Assembly: GCA_002364085.1 (NCBI GenBank)
Contig: DEXK01000015.1
Coordinates: 97,379 to 161,378 of the forward strand
Origin: Balneolaceae bacterium UBA3186
GTDB taxonomy: Bacteria > Bacteroidota > Rhodothermia > Balneolales > Balneolaceae
Length of the DNA: 64,000 nt
Reading direction: 5' to 3'
Shown piece after piece: positions 63,883 through 64,000 of the stretch; the first letter of the stretch is position 1, and each line of letters starts with the position of its first letter. Below the pieces are notes generated by a model. It was not told where the DNA came from and did no database searches. It was given only the letters and a program-made list of their open reading frames with translations. The position numbers were made by a program, and so were the translations under genes.

Positions 63883-64000
63883 TGTCACTTCGAACGTAAG
63901 TGAGAAGTCTAAAAAATTCAGATACAAGAAAGACAACCCTTAGATGTCTCCCTTCGCTTCGACATGACAGAGCCGAGTTTGTCATTTCGAGATGAATGAA
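63883..64000. repeat. Palindromic dispersed repeat at the window end
   Basis: An arm at 63883-63910 (TGTCACTTCGAACGTAAGTG...) is inverted at 63942-63969 with most positions matching, and a further TGTCATTTCGAGATGAATGA begins at 63980 and is cut by the window end. The TGTCATTTCGA-type sequence has the look of a dispersed intergenic repeat. Confidence 0.7.

Overview
The window reads as a chromosomal segment from a Bacteroidota-like marine bacterium, most likely the Balneolales/Rhodothermota side (inference, no database search). The reasons are a SusC/SusD outer-membrane pair, a GWxTD lipoprotein, a secreted protein with an NPFNP-type C-terminal (type IX secretion) sorting domain, an SprE/PorW-like TPR lipoprotein, a fused E1 alpha/beta 2-oxoacid dehydrogenase, AT-rich leaders with few strong Shine-Dalgarno sites, and small intergenic palindromic repeats. 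Almost all of the window is densely packed core genome.

Layout. 0.2-16 kb: housekeeping genes (HNH nuclease, glutamate dehydrogenase with an RsbW-like anti-sigma kinase, serS, an Lrp regulator, a receiver-less sigma-54 activator overlapping an LptE-like lipoprotein, a TPR protein, an MBL hydrolase, a zinc-free L31, a MoxR-like ATPase, pabB, pyrD, the SprE-like lipoprotein and pyk). 16-23 kb: GWxTD lipoprotein and a strongly codon-biased susC-susD operon ending in a clear terminator. 23-33 kb: a small lipoprotein, initiator tRNA, two class-III aminotransferases (ornithine and lysine) around an esterase lipoprotein, an SDR, purL and an M1 peptidase. 33-38.9 kb: a large secreted T9SS-type protein, a two-gene DUF3565 unit and a diheme cytochrome c.

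38.9-42.8 kb is the accessory region: a complete CBASS anti-phage locus. A divergent XRE regulator/ImmA-type peptidase pair (CapH/CapP-like) faces an operon of a DUF2188 small protein, a CapV-type patatin phospholipase, a cGAS/DncV-like nucleotidyltransferase and a stand-alone E2-like protein. There is no E1, JAB protease or integrase. The DUF2188 gene necessarily overlaps capV out of frame, which makes it a candidate undescribed CBASS component. This is the most interesting system in the window.

42.8-48 kb: a DUF420 membrane protein, fused branched-chain-type E1, fumC, and an AraC regulator with an HMA-like N-terminus. 48.2-63.7 kb: a full division/cell-wall (dcw) cluster, mraZ-rsmH-ftsL-ftsI-murE-mraY-murD-ftsW-murG-murC-ftsQ-ftsA-ftsZ, nearly all overlapping or abutting. 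It starts with three exactly 10-bp-phased MraZ boxes and is interrupted only by two repeat insertions (murD/ftsW and ftsQ/ftsA). murF is not in the cluster. The window ends in a terminator and a palindromic dispersed repeat.
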